Below are positions 16,422-24,588 of a DNA stretch of 24,947 nt, in pieces. Below the pieces are notes generated by a model. The model made no database searches and was not told the origin of the DNA. It worked only from the letters and a program-made list of their open reading frames with translations. This DNA is from CAZOVB01 sp964583095 (GTDB lineage: Bacteria > Planctomycetota > Phycisphaerae > SM23-33). The stretch spans positions 1 through 24,947 of the forward strand of contig CAZOVB010000065.1 in NCBI GenBank assembly GCA_964583095.1, written 5' to 3'. How positions within the stretch are numbered: the first letter of the stretch is position 1; the number at the start of each line of letters is the position of its first letter. The position numbers and the translations under genes are program-made.

Positions 16422-16622
16422 TCAAGCGGTTCGAACGTTCGCAGCCTTGGGGCCTTTGGTGCCCTGGGTGATATCGAACTCGACCGCCTGGCCTTCGGAA
16501 AGGCTCCGGAAGCCGTCGGCGTTGATGTCGCTGTGATGGACGAATACATCTTCACCGCTGTCGGCCTCGATGAATCCATATCCCTTCGAGTCGTTAAACC
16601 ACTTCACTTTGCCTGTAGCCAT
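16422..16622 (-). CDS. csp: Cold-shock domain protein
   Basis: This 66-aa single CSD protein binds single-stranded RNA and DNA and acts as an RNA chaperone. It begins MATGKVKWFN and has RNP1 KGYGFI (13-18) and RNP2 VFVHH (26-30). Length is typical (65-70 aa). Two ATGs lie close together: the one at 16622 has AAGGAG with 8-nt spacing, while the one at 16628 would leave only 2 nt, so 16622 is the start. The frame further upstream lies in the leader. It is a single-gene transcript with its own strong promoter and a leader of about 190 nt, as in cold-induced csp genes; cold induction is inferred, not shown. Confidence 0.95.
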   Translation of the reverse strand: MATGKVKWFNDSKGYGFIEADSGEDVFVHHSDINADGFRSLSEGQAVEFDITQGTKGPKAANVRTA

Positions 16623-16816
16623 AACCATGGCTCCTTCAAATTCAGCAATCAAGCGGATTCGCAAACGTAGCTATTCAAGCCTACTGTCCGCGACGGTCAG
16701 AACCGATCTACGAGACGGGGGGACCTGATGATGCTTCTGGTGCGAAAGAATCCGGTTGCTACCCCAAATTCACTGCTCGAGTTGAGGCACACCCTCAAAA
16801 TACCTCGACAGTCCAG
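16623..16816 (-). promoter_or_regulatory. Long 5' leader of the cold-shock gene
   Basis: The predicted transcription start near 16816 leaves about 194 nt before the csp ATG. A small hairpin (TGAGG-GTGTG-CCTCA on the minus strand, about 16782-16796) lies early in it, and AAGGAG is at 16636-16631. Long structured leaders act as thermosensors in some cspA mRNAs. Here this is an inference from length and gene identity. Confidence 0.5.
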
Positions 16817-16822
16817 TTGCTG

Positions 16823-16852
16823 ATATTACCCGCACCGCGAGCCGGCTGTCAA
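16823..16852 (-). promoter_or_regulatory. Strong sigma-70-type promoter of the cold-shock gene
   Basis: On the minus strand, TTGACA (16852-16847) is an exact consensus -35. It is followed after 18 nt by TAATAT (16828-16823), a good -10. This is the best-looking promoter in the window. Confidence 0.8.
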
Positions 16853-16860
16853 AAGAATTT

Positions 16861-16888
16861 GCCGGGAAAAAGCAAATCCTTTCCCGGC
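16861..16888. repeat. Inverted repeat between divergent promoters
   Basis: GCCGGGAAA (16861-16869) and TTTCCCGGC (16880-16888) are perfect 9-bp arms with a 10-nt spacer; arm centres are 19 bp apart, about two helical turns. It sits between the -35 boxes of the cold-shock promoter and the 17000 promoter. It may be a shared operator, or simply a hairpin. Confidence 0.45.
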
Positions 16889-16909
16889 TTGCGTTCCAGG
16901 TCAAAACGA

Positions 16910-16938
16910 TTGACTTCCCCTGCCACAACCTCTATCGT
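16910..16938 (+). promoter_or_regulatory. Promoter of the exported protein operon
   Basis: TTGACT (16910-16915), then a 17-nt spacer, then TATCGT (16933-16938). The -35 matches consensus at five of six positions and the -10 at four. It would give a leader of about 55 nt before the TTG start at 17000. Confidence 0.6.
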
Positions 16939-16999
16939 ACATTCTGGATTCGCCGACAGACTCCGCGCGTAAGTTTCCATTTGCTTCAGGAGCCAAATC

Positions 17000-18466
17000 T
17001 TGCTTCCTCAAATCCGTCGTTTTCTGATCCTCCTGGCCGTCTGGACAGCCTCTTTGGGCACGGTCGCTTCGGCCCGGCCTCCGGTGCTGTTGCCCGACTG
17101 CGAGCCGCCCCTGCTCCAGCAGGCCTACTTTGTCAAACAGACGGGTCGCTACTTCTACTATCAGTGGCTGACCGTTTCCCAACCCGGCCCGAGCCTGGGC
17201 CAAAAGGTCGAAAACCGCTTCCTGGACGCCGCCGCCCTGCGGATCTATCGCGGCTCCGATAGCCAATGGAAGAAAACCGACATCGGGACCGTCGGGCTGT
17301 TTAGAGGCACGCAGAACGGGTGGCTGGCCACCGGGCACGGCAACGCCCTGGTCCGGCAACTCGGACAGGATACCCCCCTTTCGCCCGATCAGCCGGCTAT
17401 CTGCCTCCGCGAAGACTGGATCGATCTCGAACCCGGCGACCTGGTGGTTCTCGAACGGCTGGTCCAGACCGACGATGATCGAATGTTTGACGGCCTGGGC
17501 AAGGATGGCCGCGACGCCCTTGCCTGGAAGGTGGCCCCGGGCTCCCAGGCCCGTGTGGATCTGGTCTATCACGACCCGGTCGAGCTGGGGAAAAACCCCA
17601 AATGGGACACCTGCGGCCAAGGCTGCATGCAGGTGACCAACCAGAGCCGACAGAAGCCCGCCCACGTTTTCCAGCCCATGCCGGCCGGTTTCCGACCCGG
17701 CCGCATTGCATTCATGGCCCGGGCCATGGGCGAAGACCCGGTGGATCTGAAGATTACCCTGGCCGGCAAAACCGTAGACTCCCTCCGCCTCGACAGTCGC
17801 TGGCGGGAGTATTCCCTCGCCCTGCCCGCTGGGGAGAACCAGGCCGGCGAAGGCATCGGCCTGACGCTGCCGGCATCGGCAACGGTACAGTTGGATGACT
17901 TTTCCGGCGGAAATCACGAGGGCTCGGCCGAAGGCAAACTGCCCGAGGTATTCCCCGGCTCGCTGCCGGCCCCGGCGGGGGTTTCCATCGAGGGCCTGCT
18001 CTCCAACGTCAGGCCCACCACGCTCCGCCTGGACAGGCCATCCCCTGCCCTGGTCTCGGCCACCAGCCTGACCCTTCCGGAATACCTGGCCCGGGCGTCG
18101 GCGCGTTCCCGATCGACCTGCGTATTGGAGCTTTCTCCGCTGCACGGCGAACAGGACTGGCTGAATCTTCTGGAATACCTCGCGGCCGAATTCGAGCCGG
18201 GCAGCGACCTGCCGATTCTCAAACCCTATGGGCATCGACGGGCCATCCACCACGGCCAGGCCAGGCCGTGGATCGACGAGTTTGACCGCATCGAAATCCG
18301 CCTGATCTACCGGGATCCCGCCGCTGAAAGAGTAGCCAAGCGGGTCTCGGCCGACCGGGAAGAGCACATCCGTCAGCAGGTCTTGCCCAAGAGCCCCTAC
18401 TACCAGCGGGCCAAGGACAAATTGCGTTTTGTCGGTTCCAACCTGAATTCCCCCCACGGAGAGTAA
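17000..18466 (+). CDS. Exported protein, possible degenerate glycosidase-like module
   Basis: A 488-aa protein with a clear signal peptide (hydrophobic 8-20, cleavage after VASA at 25). I do not recognise a full-length family. Residues about 230-310 look like a beta-sandwich of the ligand-binding type (GRIAFMARAMG, WREYSLALP, VQLDDFSGG). Residues about 325-450 follow the pattern of clan A glycosidases such as GH51: RPTTLRLD, an FLELA-like helix, NLLEYL, a YGHRRA-HHG-PW segment, then FDRIEIRLIYRD where active enzymes have a GNE. The catalytic Glu is therefore absent and activity is unlikely if the resemblance is real. The TTG start has AGGAG 7 nt upstream. It is 4 nt from the next gene, so the two are one operon. 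Confidence 0.75.
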   Translation: MLPQIRRFLILLAVWTASLGTVASARPPVLLPDCEPPLLQQAYFVKQTGRYFYYQWLTVSQPGPSLGQKVENRFLDAAALRIYRGSDSQWKKTDIGTVGLFRGTQNGWLATGHGNALVRQLGQDTPLSPDQPAICLREDWIDLEPGDLVVLERLVQTDDDRMFDGLGKDGRDALAWKVAPGSQARVDLVYHDPVELGKNPKWDTCGQGCMQVTNQSRQKPAHVFQPMPAGFRPGRIAFMARAMGEDPVDLKITLAGKTVDSLRLDSRWREYSLALPAGENQAGEGIGLTLPASATVQLDDFSGGNHEGSAEGKLPEVFPGSLPAPAGVSIEGLLSNVRPTTLRLDRPSPALVSATSLTLPEYLARASARSRSTCVLELSPLHGEQDWLNLLEYLAAEFEPGSDLPILKPYGHRRAIHHGQARPWIDEFDRIEIRLIYRDPAAERVAKRVSADREEHIRQQVLPKSPYYQRAKDKLRFVGSNLNSPHGE

Positions 18467-18470
18467 CACC

Positions 18471-21047
18471 ATGCAGCTCTCGAAAACCTGCCTCTTCGCT
18501 ATCCTTCTGGCCTGCACCGCCGCGGCCAGGGCCCAACTGCCCCGACAGGCCGAGACGCCCGGTCTCGCGGCCCGGATGCTCAACGGCCCGATGAAGAACG
18601 TGGGCAAAATCGTACTGGCCGAGCGGGCCCCGGATCGGGATGGCCACTGGTATGCGAATTTCGGCTACAAGTGCCACGACGAGACCCAATTCGTCTACGG
18701 CCCCGGGGGAGGCAAACTGCTGATCCTGGACGTACGAACCGGCACGACGCAGGTGCTGATCGACGATCCCCAGGGAGGCGTGCGAGACCCCATCGTGGAC
18801 TACGACGCCAAGAGGATTCTCTTCAGCTATCGCCCCGGAGGAACGCACCGCTACCACCTCTACGAGATCAACGTCGACGGCACGGGCCTGCGACAGATCA
18901 CGCGGGGCAACTTCGACGACTACGAGCCCTGCTACCTGCCCGATGGCGGGATCATGTTCGTCTCTTCCCGCTGCTATCGATGGGTGCCCTGCTGGTATAC
19001 CCAGGTCGGCGTGATGTATCGCTGCGAACGCGACGGCTCCAACGTCAAGCAGATCAGCTTCGGCGTCGAGCATGAAAACCACCCCTGGATGCTCCCCGAT
19101 GGCCGCGTGCTCTACACCCGCTGGGAGTATGTCGACCGCCATACCAATGGCTTCCACCACCTCTGGACGGTCAATCCCGACGGCACGGCCCAGATGATCT
19201 TCTACGGGAACCTGAGCTTCGGCGAACTGCTCATCGATGCCAAGCCGGTTCCGGGAAGCCAGAAGATTGCGAGCATCGTTGGCCCAGGCCACGGAAAGAG
19301 CGAACACCAGGGCGACGTATTTCTGCTGGATCCGACTTACGGCCCGGCCAATGCCAAGCCCAAGATCGGCCCCGACGGCTCACCGGGCCCCGCCCGCCAG
19401 AACCTCCAGGGCCCCGAGTTCCAGGTCAACCGCCATACCCGAGTGACAAACGACGGGAAATCGATGATGGCCTGGCGCGACGTGTTGCCCATCAGCGAAG
19501 AGGCCTTTCTGGTCTGCTGCCAGGACGGCCTGTATGTGATGGACATTCAGGGCAACTTCCAGGCCATCTATCGAAGTTCCACCCGGACCATCGACTACCA
19601 GCAGCGCGGGAGAACGAGAACCGCCAATGTATGGGTCCACGAACCCAGGCTCCTGCAACCTCGCCAGAGACAAGCCGTGTTCCCCTCGCAGGTAGACGAC
19701 TCGGCCACCCACGGCCGGATGGTGCTGGCCGACGTGTATCGAGGCCGGAACATGGAAGGCGTGGAACAGGGAGACATCGAATCGCTGCTGATCCTCGAGG
19801 AGCTTCCGCGCCCCATCAGCATGATGTGGAGCCCCACGCAGTACCGACTGAACAAGATCGGCCAAAGCAGCACTATCATCATCCACCGGGTCCTGGGGAA
19901 GGTCCCTGTAGAGCAAGACGGTTCGGCCCATTTCGAGGTCCCGGCCAATCGCCCGCTGTTCTTCGTAGCCCTGGACGAAAACGACGTCTCAGTCAAGCGG
20001 ATGCAGAGCTTCGTGAGTGTCATGCCCGGAGAGACCATCTCCTGCGTGGGCTGCCATGAGAACCGCATCCAGGCTCCGCACGATCAGAAACGTCCCTACC
20101 TCCAGGCCCTGCAAAGGCCGGCCAGCCAAATCGCCCAGGTCGCCGGGATTCCCCAGTCGGGGATCATCGACTTCCCCCGGGACGTTCAACCCGTGCTGGA
20201 CAAGCACTGCACAGGCTGTCACGGGCCAGAGAAACGCGCCGGGGGCATCCGACTCGACGGGGCCAGGAATCCCTGGTGGACCTTCGGATACAACTCGCTG
20301 ATCGCCAAGGGCCAGACCGGAATGGCCGGGAAGTATTTCAAGCAGGCCGAACATGGCAACATGCCCCCTCGGAGCATCGGATCCGCTGCAGCCAAGCTGC
20401 TCAAGAAGGTCACCCCCGAGCACCACGACGTGCAGATGAGCGACAAGGAGATCGCCCTGCTTCGGACATGGGTCGATTCTTCTGCTGCCTTTGCAGGGAC
20501 CTATGCCGTCCTGGCCCAGCCCGAGCCGAGCCCCCCGCGAATAGACCGCCTGAGAAATACCGTTGTGCACAGGAAGTGCGGCTCGTGTCACCTGCCGGCA
20601 GGGCGGACCCGCTGGCCCTTGGACCGGAATCGGTACATCGACCTGGAGAAGATTGACAGGAGCCTCCTGCTTCGAGCGCCCCTGGCCAAGGAGGCCGGCG
20701 GACTGGGGCTCTGTCGCCGACGGCGAGCCTGGTCCTCGGGCAAGCCCGAAGACAAACCCGATGCCGGCCTGGCCGAAATCTTCACCTCTACCCAGGATAC
20801 GGACTACCAGGCCCTGAAATCCCTGGCGCTGAAGGCGACGGCTTCGGTGACTTCCCCGGCCTACTGGCAGGAGGGATTCGTGCCCGGAGACTTCTACTTC
20901 CGGGAGATGAAACGCTGCGGCGTCCTGGCCCCTTCAGCCCCCATCCAGGCCGGATACGACTGGTTCGAACTGGAGGAGAAATACTACAACCTCTTCTATG
21001 CCCACGGCAAGAAGGTTACACGCAGCGGACCGGGACCACGGCGATAG
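18471..21047 (+). CDS. Exported beta-propeller/c-haem protein, HzsA-like
   Basis: This 858-aa protein has a signal peptide (cleavage near AARA, 21). Residues about 40-510 form a TolB/PD40-type propeller, shown by repeats such as DAKRILFSYRPGG, YEPCYLPDGGIMFVSSR and HPWMLPDGRVLYTRW. Three c-type haem sites follow: CVGCH (525-529), CTGCH (580-584) and CGSCH (703-707). The layout resembles the alpha subunit of hydrazine synthase and the large group of related planctomycete proteins of unknown function. There are no HzsB/C partners or other anammox genes here, so hydrazine chemistry should not be assumed. A role in periplasmic electron transfer or polymer use is possible. It is translated right after the 17000 gene, whose product may be its partner. 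Confidence 0.88.
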   Translation: MQLSKTCLFAILLACTAAARAQLPRQAETPGLAARMLNGPMKNVGKIVLAERAPDRDGHWYANFGYKCHDETQFVYGPGGGKLLILDVRTGTTQVLIDDPQGGVRDPIVDYDAKRILFSYRPGGTHRYHLYEINVDGTGLRQITRGNFDDYEPCYLPDGGIMFVSSRCYRWVPCWYTQVGVMYRCERDGSNVKQISFGVEHENHPWMLPDGRVLYTRWEYVDRHTNGFHHLWTVNPDGTAQMIFYGNLSFGELLIDAKPVPGSQKIASIVGPGHGKSEHQGDVFLLDPTYGPANAKPKIGPDGSPGPARQNLQGPEFQVNRHTRVTNDGKSMMAWRDVLPISEEAFLVCCQDGLYVMDIQGNFQAIYRSSTRTIDYQQRGRTRTANVWVHEPRLLQPRQRQAVFPSQVDDSATHGRMVLADVYRGRNMEGVEQGDIESLLILEELPRPISMMWSPTQYRLNKIGQSSTIIIHRVLGKVPVEQDGSAHFEVPANRPLFFVALDENDVSVKRMQSFVSVMPGETISCVGCHENRIQAPHDQKRPYLQALQRPASQIAQVAGIPQSGIIDFPRDVQPVLDKHCTGCHGPEKRAGGIRLDGARNPWWTFGYNSLIAKGQTGMAGKYFKQAEHGNMPPRSIGSAAAKLLKKVTPEHHDVQMSDKEIALLRTWVDSSAAFAGTYAVLAQPEPSPPRIDRLRNTVVHRKCGSCHLPAGRTRWPLDRNRYIDLEKIDRSLLLRAPLAKEAGGLGLCRRRRAWSSGKPEDKPDAGLAEIFTSTQDTDYQALKSLALKATASVTSPAYWQEGFVPGDFYFREMKRCGVLAPSAPIQAGYDWFELEEKYYNLFYAHGKKVTRSGPGPRR

Positions 21048-21065
21048 GCTTCAGCGATAGGCTTC
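21041..21065. repeat. Tandem 12-bp repeat across two convergent stops
   Basis: GCGATAGGCTTC occurs at 21041-21052 and again at 21054-21065, separated by one A. The first copy carries the TAG stop of the plus gene (21045-21047). The minus gene stop (TCA on this strand, 21051-21053) spans the junction. Only 3 bp separate the two stops, and no terminator is seen. Confidence 0.7.
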
Positions 21066-21794
21066 CGGGAGCATCTGCTCCCAGTAGCGGTAGGCCAGGG
21101 GCGGGTGGCCCTGATGGCCTCCGTCGATGACGTCCATCTCGGCCGGCACGTCGCGCCGGCGGAAATAACGGAACGCCTGCCAGCATTCATCGCGGATCTT
21201 CTTCAGGTCGTCTTTGCCCCAGAAGATGAAGATCTTCTGATCGCGATTCTCGTCGTTGACGCCGACCGTTTCCAGCATGTCGATATCGCTGTTGCACGCC
21301 CGGGCGACCAGAAGCTGGAACCGCTGCGGGTTCCGCATGCCCACGTAGTACAGCGGATAGCCGCCACCGGAGAACCCGGTCAGCATCACGCAGCGCCGGT
21401 CAACGCGATACTCGCCGGCTACATCCTGAAGTACCGAAAGGATCGTCCGCTCATCTTCCTGGAGCTGGTCGACGCGGCGGGGGTCGCCTACCGGGAGAAT
21501 CCCCTCCACGGCCTCGAGTTCGGGAGCGACGACGATGAAGCCCTCCCTCTCGGCCAGGGCCTTCCACTGCTTGATCTGGCGCGTGGAGGTGTCCCAGGGC
21601 GGAGTTCCGTGCAGCGTGATCACCAGGGGCCAGAGCCTGCGGGCGTTGTAGTAGCTCGGAACGTACATCCAGTACTCGGACTTGGTCCGCGGTTCGACGC
21701 GCTGAACCTGCGGAACCGGCGTGTCCTGGTCTTCGGTAATCGGACAGCCGGCGACCACAAAGGCGAGGATCAGCAGAAGCGGTATCGATTTCAT
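21051..21794 (-). CDS. Alpha/beta-hydrolase lipoprotein
   Basis: A 247-aa predicted lipoprotein: MKSIPLLLILAFVVAGC ends in a lipobox with Cys17 as the lipidated residue. The rest is an alpha/beta-hydrolase of the esterase/PHB depolymerase-like type. The oxyanion HG is at 62-63, nucleophile Ser142 is in GFSGGG (140-145), an acid is probably Asp195 or Asp196 in FWGKDD, and the base is His227 or His230 in GGHQGH. It should be an active serine hydrolase on the periplasmic side; the substrate is unknown. The ATG at 21794 gives the complete lipobox; the longer frame to 21860 would bury it. GGAAAAG precedes the ATG. It is a single gene convergent with the propeller gene. Confidence 0.88.
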   Translation of the reverse strand: MKSIPLLLILAFVVAGCPITEDQDTPVPQVQRVEPRTKSEYWMYVPSYYNARRLWPLVITLHGTPPWDTSTRQIKQWKALAEREGFIVVAPELEAVEGILPVGDPRRVDQLQEDERTILSVLQDVAGEYRVDRRCVMLTGFSGGGYPLYYVGMRNPQRFQLLVARACNSDIDMLETVGVNDENRDQKIFIFWGKDDLKKIRDECWQAFRYFRRRDVPAEMDVIDGGHQGHPPLAYRYWEQMLPEAYR

Positions 21795-21880
21795 AAAGTT
21801 CTTTTCCAGCGGCAGGTGGGAGGTCTGCATCGCCCGGGCGGGCCTTACAGCCAGGCCCAACGGATTGTCAGGGCCGATCT

Positions 21881-21909
21881 ATCATAGAGGATCGGACAAA
21901 TCACAGGAA
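21881..21909 (-). promoter_or_regulatory. Possible promoter of the hydrolase lipoprotein gene
   Basis: On the minus strand, TATGAT (21886-21881) matches the -10 consensus at five of six positions. TTCCTG lies 17 nt upstream and is a poor -35. It would give a leader of about 80 nt. Confidence 0.3.
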
Positions 21910-21989
21910 GGGCTTTTGCTCGGCGCGGCAAATCGCTAGGCTACAGCCAGAGCTTTCGCCTCACCTTGTCCCCAAGACGAGTGTCTTAC

Positions 21990-23639
21990 ATGATGATGAA
22001 AAACAGAACGCTTCTTGCCATTCTCGCAGCCCTTGCAACAGCGGGCCTTGCGCCTCCCCTTGCCCAGGCCCAGTTGCAGCCCAACCAGGTGCTGGTGGTA
22101 GCCAATGCCCACAGCGCCGAATCGGTCGCGCTGGCCCGAACCTACATGAAGCTCCGAAAGATCCCGGCCGAGAACCTCCTGCTCGTCAAGACCACTACCG
22201 ACATGTCGATCTCCCGGGCGGACTATAACGCCCAGATCGCCCATCCGGTTCGCACCGCCCTGAAGGACCCCAAGCTGGGGGAGAGGATCCGTTGCCTCTG
22301 CCTGATCTACGGCGTTCCGGTCCAGGTCGAGGGGCCCGAAGCCCCCCGGGGCCAGGCCCAACAGATCTGGAGACAGGTGGTGGACGAGTCCCACCGCAGG
22401 CTGGCTGCACAGGCCCGGAAGCTGGAGCAGTTCTCCAAGCTCCTGGCCGGGGGAGAAGCTCGTGACCTGCCCAAGCTCAAGAAGCTTCTGGCCGATTCAA
22501 CCCCAATCTTGGGCGACCTGCCATCTGCTGCGAAACTGCGCACGCAACTGCCGGGCCTTTGTCGAGCGGCCTGGGGGGGTATCGGGGCCCTGCCCGCGGG
22601 CTCCTTGCGGGAAGCCGCCACAGACGGCATGGGGAAGCTTCTATCCGCCCTTGCGGGGCTGGAAGGGCTGGTCGAGCACGGCCAGGGGCTTTCAGACGAA
22701 CTCCGCGCCTCGGCCGCCCAGGAGCTTGCCAAGTTGGACCAGGAACTGCTCAAGCTGCAGCAGTTGGAAGCTACGGAAAGGAATGTCCGAAGAATCGCTG
22801 CCCTGATGGCCGAGACCCGTGGCATGGCCGGCCTGAATGCCTTCGCAGTAGAGCGTCTCTCGGCCGATCCGTCCGACCAGGCGGACGCCAGCCTCGACAG
22901 CGAGCTCGCCCTGCTCTGGCGGAAAGACCACGAGCTTTCCCGCTGGCTGCCCAACCCGATGCACTGGAGCTACACGGAAAAAGACGCCGCCGGCAAGGGC
23001 AATGAGATGCTTATGACCGCCCGCCTGGATGGCCCCAGCGCGCCGGATGTGCTCAGGATGATCAAGTCTTCCATCCAGGCCGAAGCCGACGGGCTCAGGG
23101 GCAAGTTCTACATCGATGCCGGAGGCATGCCCCGCGCCCGGACCTACGATAAGAATCTGCTGAGTCTTGCCGAGTTTCTCACCCAGGCAAAAGCGATCCC
23201 CGTCCGTCTCGACACTCGGCAGGAAGTCTTTGCCAAATCGTCGGCCCCGGATGCCGCCCTTTACGTCGGCTGGTATTCCCTTGGCAATTACGTGCCGGCT
23301 TTCCTGTGGAACAAAGGTGCGGTGGGGTGGCATATTTCCAGCGGCGAAGCCGGCGACCTGAGGGATCCCAAAAGCCAGTCCTGGTGCGTCAAGATGATCC
23401 AGAACGGCGTGGTGGCCACCCTCGGGGCCTTCAACGAGCCGTACCTCTCTGCCTTTCCCCTTCCCCAGGAGTTCTTCCCCCTGCTGATGACGGGAAAGGC
23501 GACCCTGGCCGAGTGCTACTGGCGCTGCATCCCCCACACGAGCTGGCGGATGTCGCTGCTGGGAGATCCGCTCTACAACCCCTTTAAAGGCTCCCCCCGG
23601 CTCTCGGCGGAGGATCTGCCCAAGGGCCTGGTGGACTGA
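21990..23639 (+). CDS. TIGR03790-type exported protein with helical insert
   Basis: A 549-aa exported protein with signal peptide (MMMKNRTLLAILAALATAGL, ending AQAQ near 28). The family core is recognisable from QVLVVANAHSAESVALARTY (33-52), RKIPAENLLLV, RCLCLIYGVPVQV (101-113), ASLDSELALLW (300-310), NPMHWSY and a C-terminal WRMSLLGDPLYNPFK. The function of TIGR03790 proteins is unknown; they are common in planctomycetes and other environmental bacteria. Between YGVPVQV and ASLDSELALL lies about 180 residues of Ala/Leu/Lys/Glu-rich helix, likely coiled coil, larger than I expect for the family. The first ATG of three in a row (21990) is taken as start; an in-frame TTG at 21966 is possible. 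No strong Shine-Dalgarno is visible. Confidence 0.88.
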   Translation: MMMKNRTLLAILAALATAGLAPPLAQAQLQPNQVLVVANAHSAESVALARTYMKLRKIPAENLLLVKTTTDMSISRADYNAQIAHPVRTALKDPKLGERIRCLCLIYGVPVQVEGPEAPRGQAQQIWRQVVDESHRRLAAQARKLEQFSKLLAGGEARDLPKLKKLLADSTPILGDLPSAAKLRTQLPGLCRAAWGGIGALPAGSLREAATDGMGKLLSALAGLEGLVEHGQGLSDELRASAAQELAKLDQELLKLQQLEATERNVRRIAALMAETRGMAGLNAFAVERLSADPSDQADASLDSELALLWRKDHELSRWLPNPMHWSYTEKDAAGKGNEMLMTARLDGPSAPDVLRMIKSSIQAEADGLRGKFYIDAGGMPRARTYDKNLLSLAEFLTQAKAIPVRLDTRQEVFAKSSAPDAALYVGWYSLGNYVPAFLWNKGAVGWHISSGEAGDLRDPKSQSWCVKMIQNGVVATLGAFNEPYLSAFPLPQEFFPLLMTGKATLAECYWRCIPHTSWRMSLLGDPLYNPFKGSPRLSAEDLPKGLVD

Positions 23640-23742
23640 CCTTTCCGCCCGGGGTCCATTTGGGAGCTTTGCGGCGTTTTTCGGAACTTTCTGCACGAGC
23701 TGCGCGTCCAACTGGACGATGCAACTCAAGGAGCGCAGAAAG

Positions 23743-24378
23743 ATGTCGGACAACAACGCCAGTCGAATCGGACAGAGGATTCGCCAGTGGGTGAGATTCT
23801 CGAACAAGCCCAAAGGCTCGTGCCGGTCCGGGTCGCTTGAAGCGACCCCCGCATGGGGGCATATCGAACGCACATGGGACCTGGCCCATCGCATCGTCGA
23901 GGGAGATCTGACCGCCGCACCGCGAAGTCGACGCTCGGAGAAGAAGTTCTGCAAATCCCTCGAGCAGAGCCACAGGGACATCCATCAACTCAGCCGGGAC
24001 GGGCTGCTCAGTTCGTGTGAAAAAGACCTGCTTCTTGCCCACCAGGAAACCCTCCAGCAGGCGGTGATGGACAAGCTCGACCTTGGCCGCGATTCGGCTG
24101 CTTCGCGAACCATGGTTCCCGCCCGCCGCAGTGTTCAGCGACTCAGCGACCGGGTGGAAATGCTCCAGGATCTCCAGTCCTGTGATGCCCTGCATCCTCG
24201 GGCGGTGCAACGCATTCTTCAGGGCCTCCAGAGCGATGTCGAGACGCTCTCCAACCGCGCGATGCTCCAGCAGCTCGCCGTGGCCCGACGGGCCGAGGCC
24301 GGAGACCTGCGAAACCGCGTCTCTACGCTGATCGAAGACATCCGCCGGCGCCTTCTGGGCTACCAGATGACCGGCTGA
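23743..24378 (+). CDS. Helical hypothetical protein
   Basis: I do not recognise this 211-aa protein. It is strongly helical, Arg/Leu/Gln-rich, with likely coiled-coil stretches around 65-125 and 135-205, a single Trp-rich spot (QWVRF near 15) and no signal peptide or membrane segment. It is probably a cytoplasmic structural or scaffold protein, but no function can be given. The ATG at 23743 has AAGGAG with 9-nt spacing; an in-frame ATG at 23719 precedes that site and is less likely. An inverted repeat CGTCCA-AC-TGGACG (23705-23718) lies just upstream. It follows the TIGR03790-type gene by about 100 bp. Confidence 0.7.
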   Translation: MSDNNASRIGQRIRQWVRFSNKPKGSCRSGSLEATPAWGHIERTWDLAHRIVEGDLTAAPRSRRSEKKFCKSLEQSHRDIHQLSRDGLLSSCEKDLLLAHQETLQQAVMDKLDLGRDSAASRTMVPARRSVQRLSDRVEMLQDLQSCDALHPRAVQRILQGLQSDVETLSNRAMLQQLAVARRAEAGDLRNRVSTLIEDIRRRLLGYQMTG

Positions 24379-24482
24379 GGCCTGGCCGGGATTGGCCGAT
24401 CATCCTCCACAGAGTGAGTGATAGAAGAGTTTTCGATGTTGAGCGTCAGCCAAGGGTGGCCTGTCAAGGACGGCGATACAGG

Positions 24483-24550
24483 CAATGCCGTAGCATTGTC
24501 GACCTGCCTGCCTCCAGGCAGGAGCCGCCCGACGATGGCAGGGTTCCCTG
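24483..24550. repeat. Cluster of three small palindromes
   Basis: Three perfect inverted repeats lie in 68 bp: CAATGC-CGTA-GCATTG (24483-24498), CCTGCCT-CC-AGGCAGG (24507-24522) and CAGGG-TT-CCCTG (24539-24550). They sit between convergent genes ending at 24378 and 24589. No T-run follows any of them. They may form a structured RNA end or a REP-like element, similar in style to the palindromes at 23-161. Confidence 0.5.
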
Positions 24551-24588
24551 TAAGGTAGTTCAACGCGAAAAGAATTCTGTCAGTAGCT

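Noticed and set aside
16901..18607. A 568-codon minus-strand frame opposite the exported protein
   Set aside because: The plus strand has a promoter, AGGAG-spaced start, signal peptide and coupling to the next gene; the minus frame has none.
18471..21047. Hydrazine synthase and hence anammox
   Set aside because: Only propeller and haem layout are similar, and the partner subunits and other anammox genes are absent. Related proteins are widespread in non-anammox planctomycetes.
23705..23718. Inverted repeat CGTCCA-AC-TGGACG as an operator
   Set aside because: Arms are short, the centre is only 2 nt and there is no promoter beside it; it is noted with the gene but not supported as a site.
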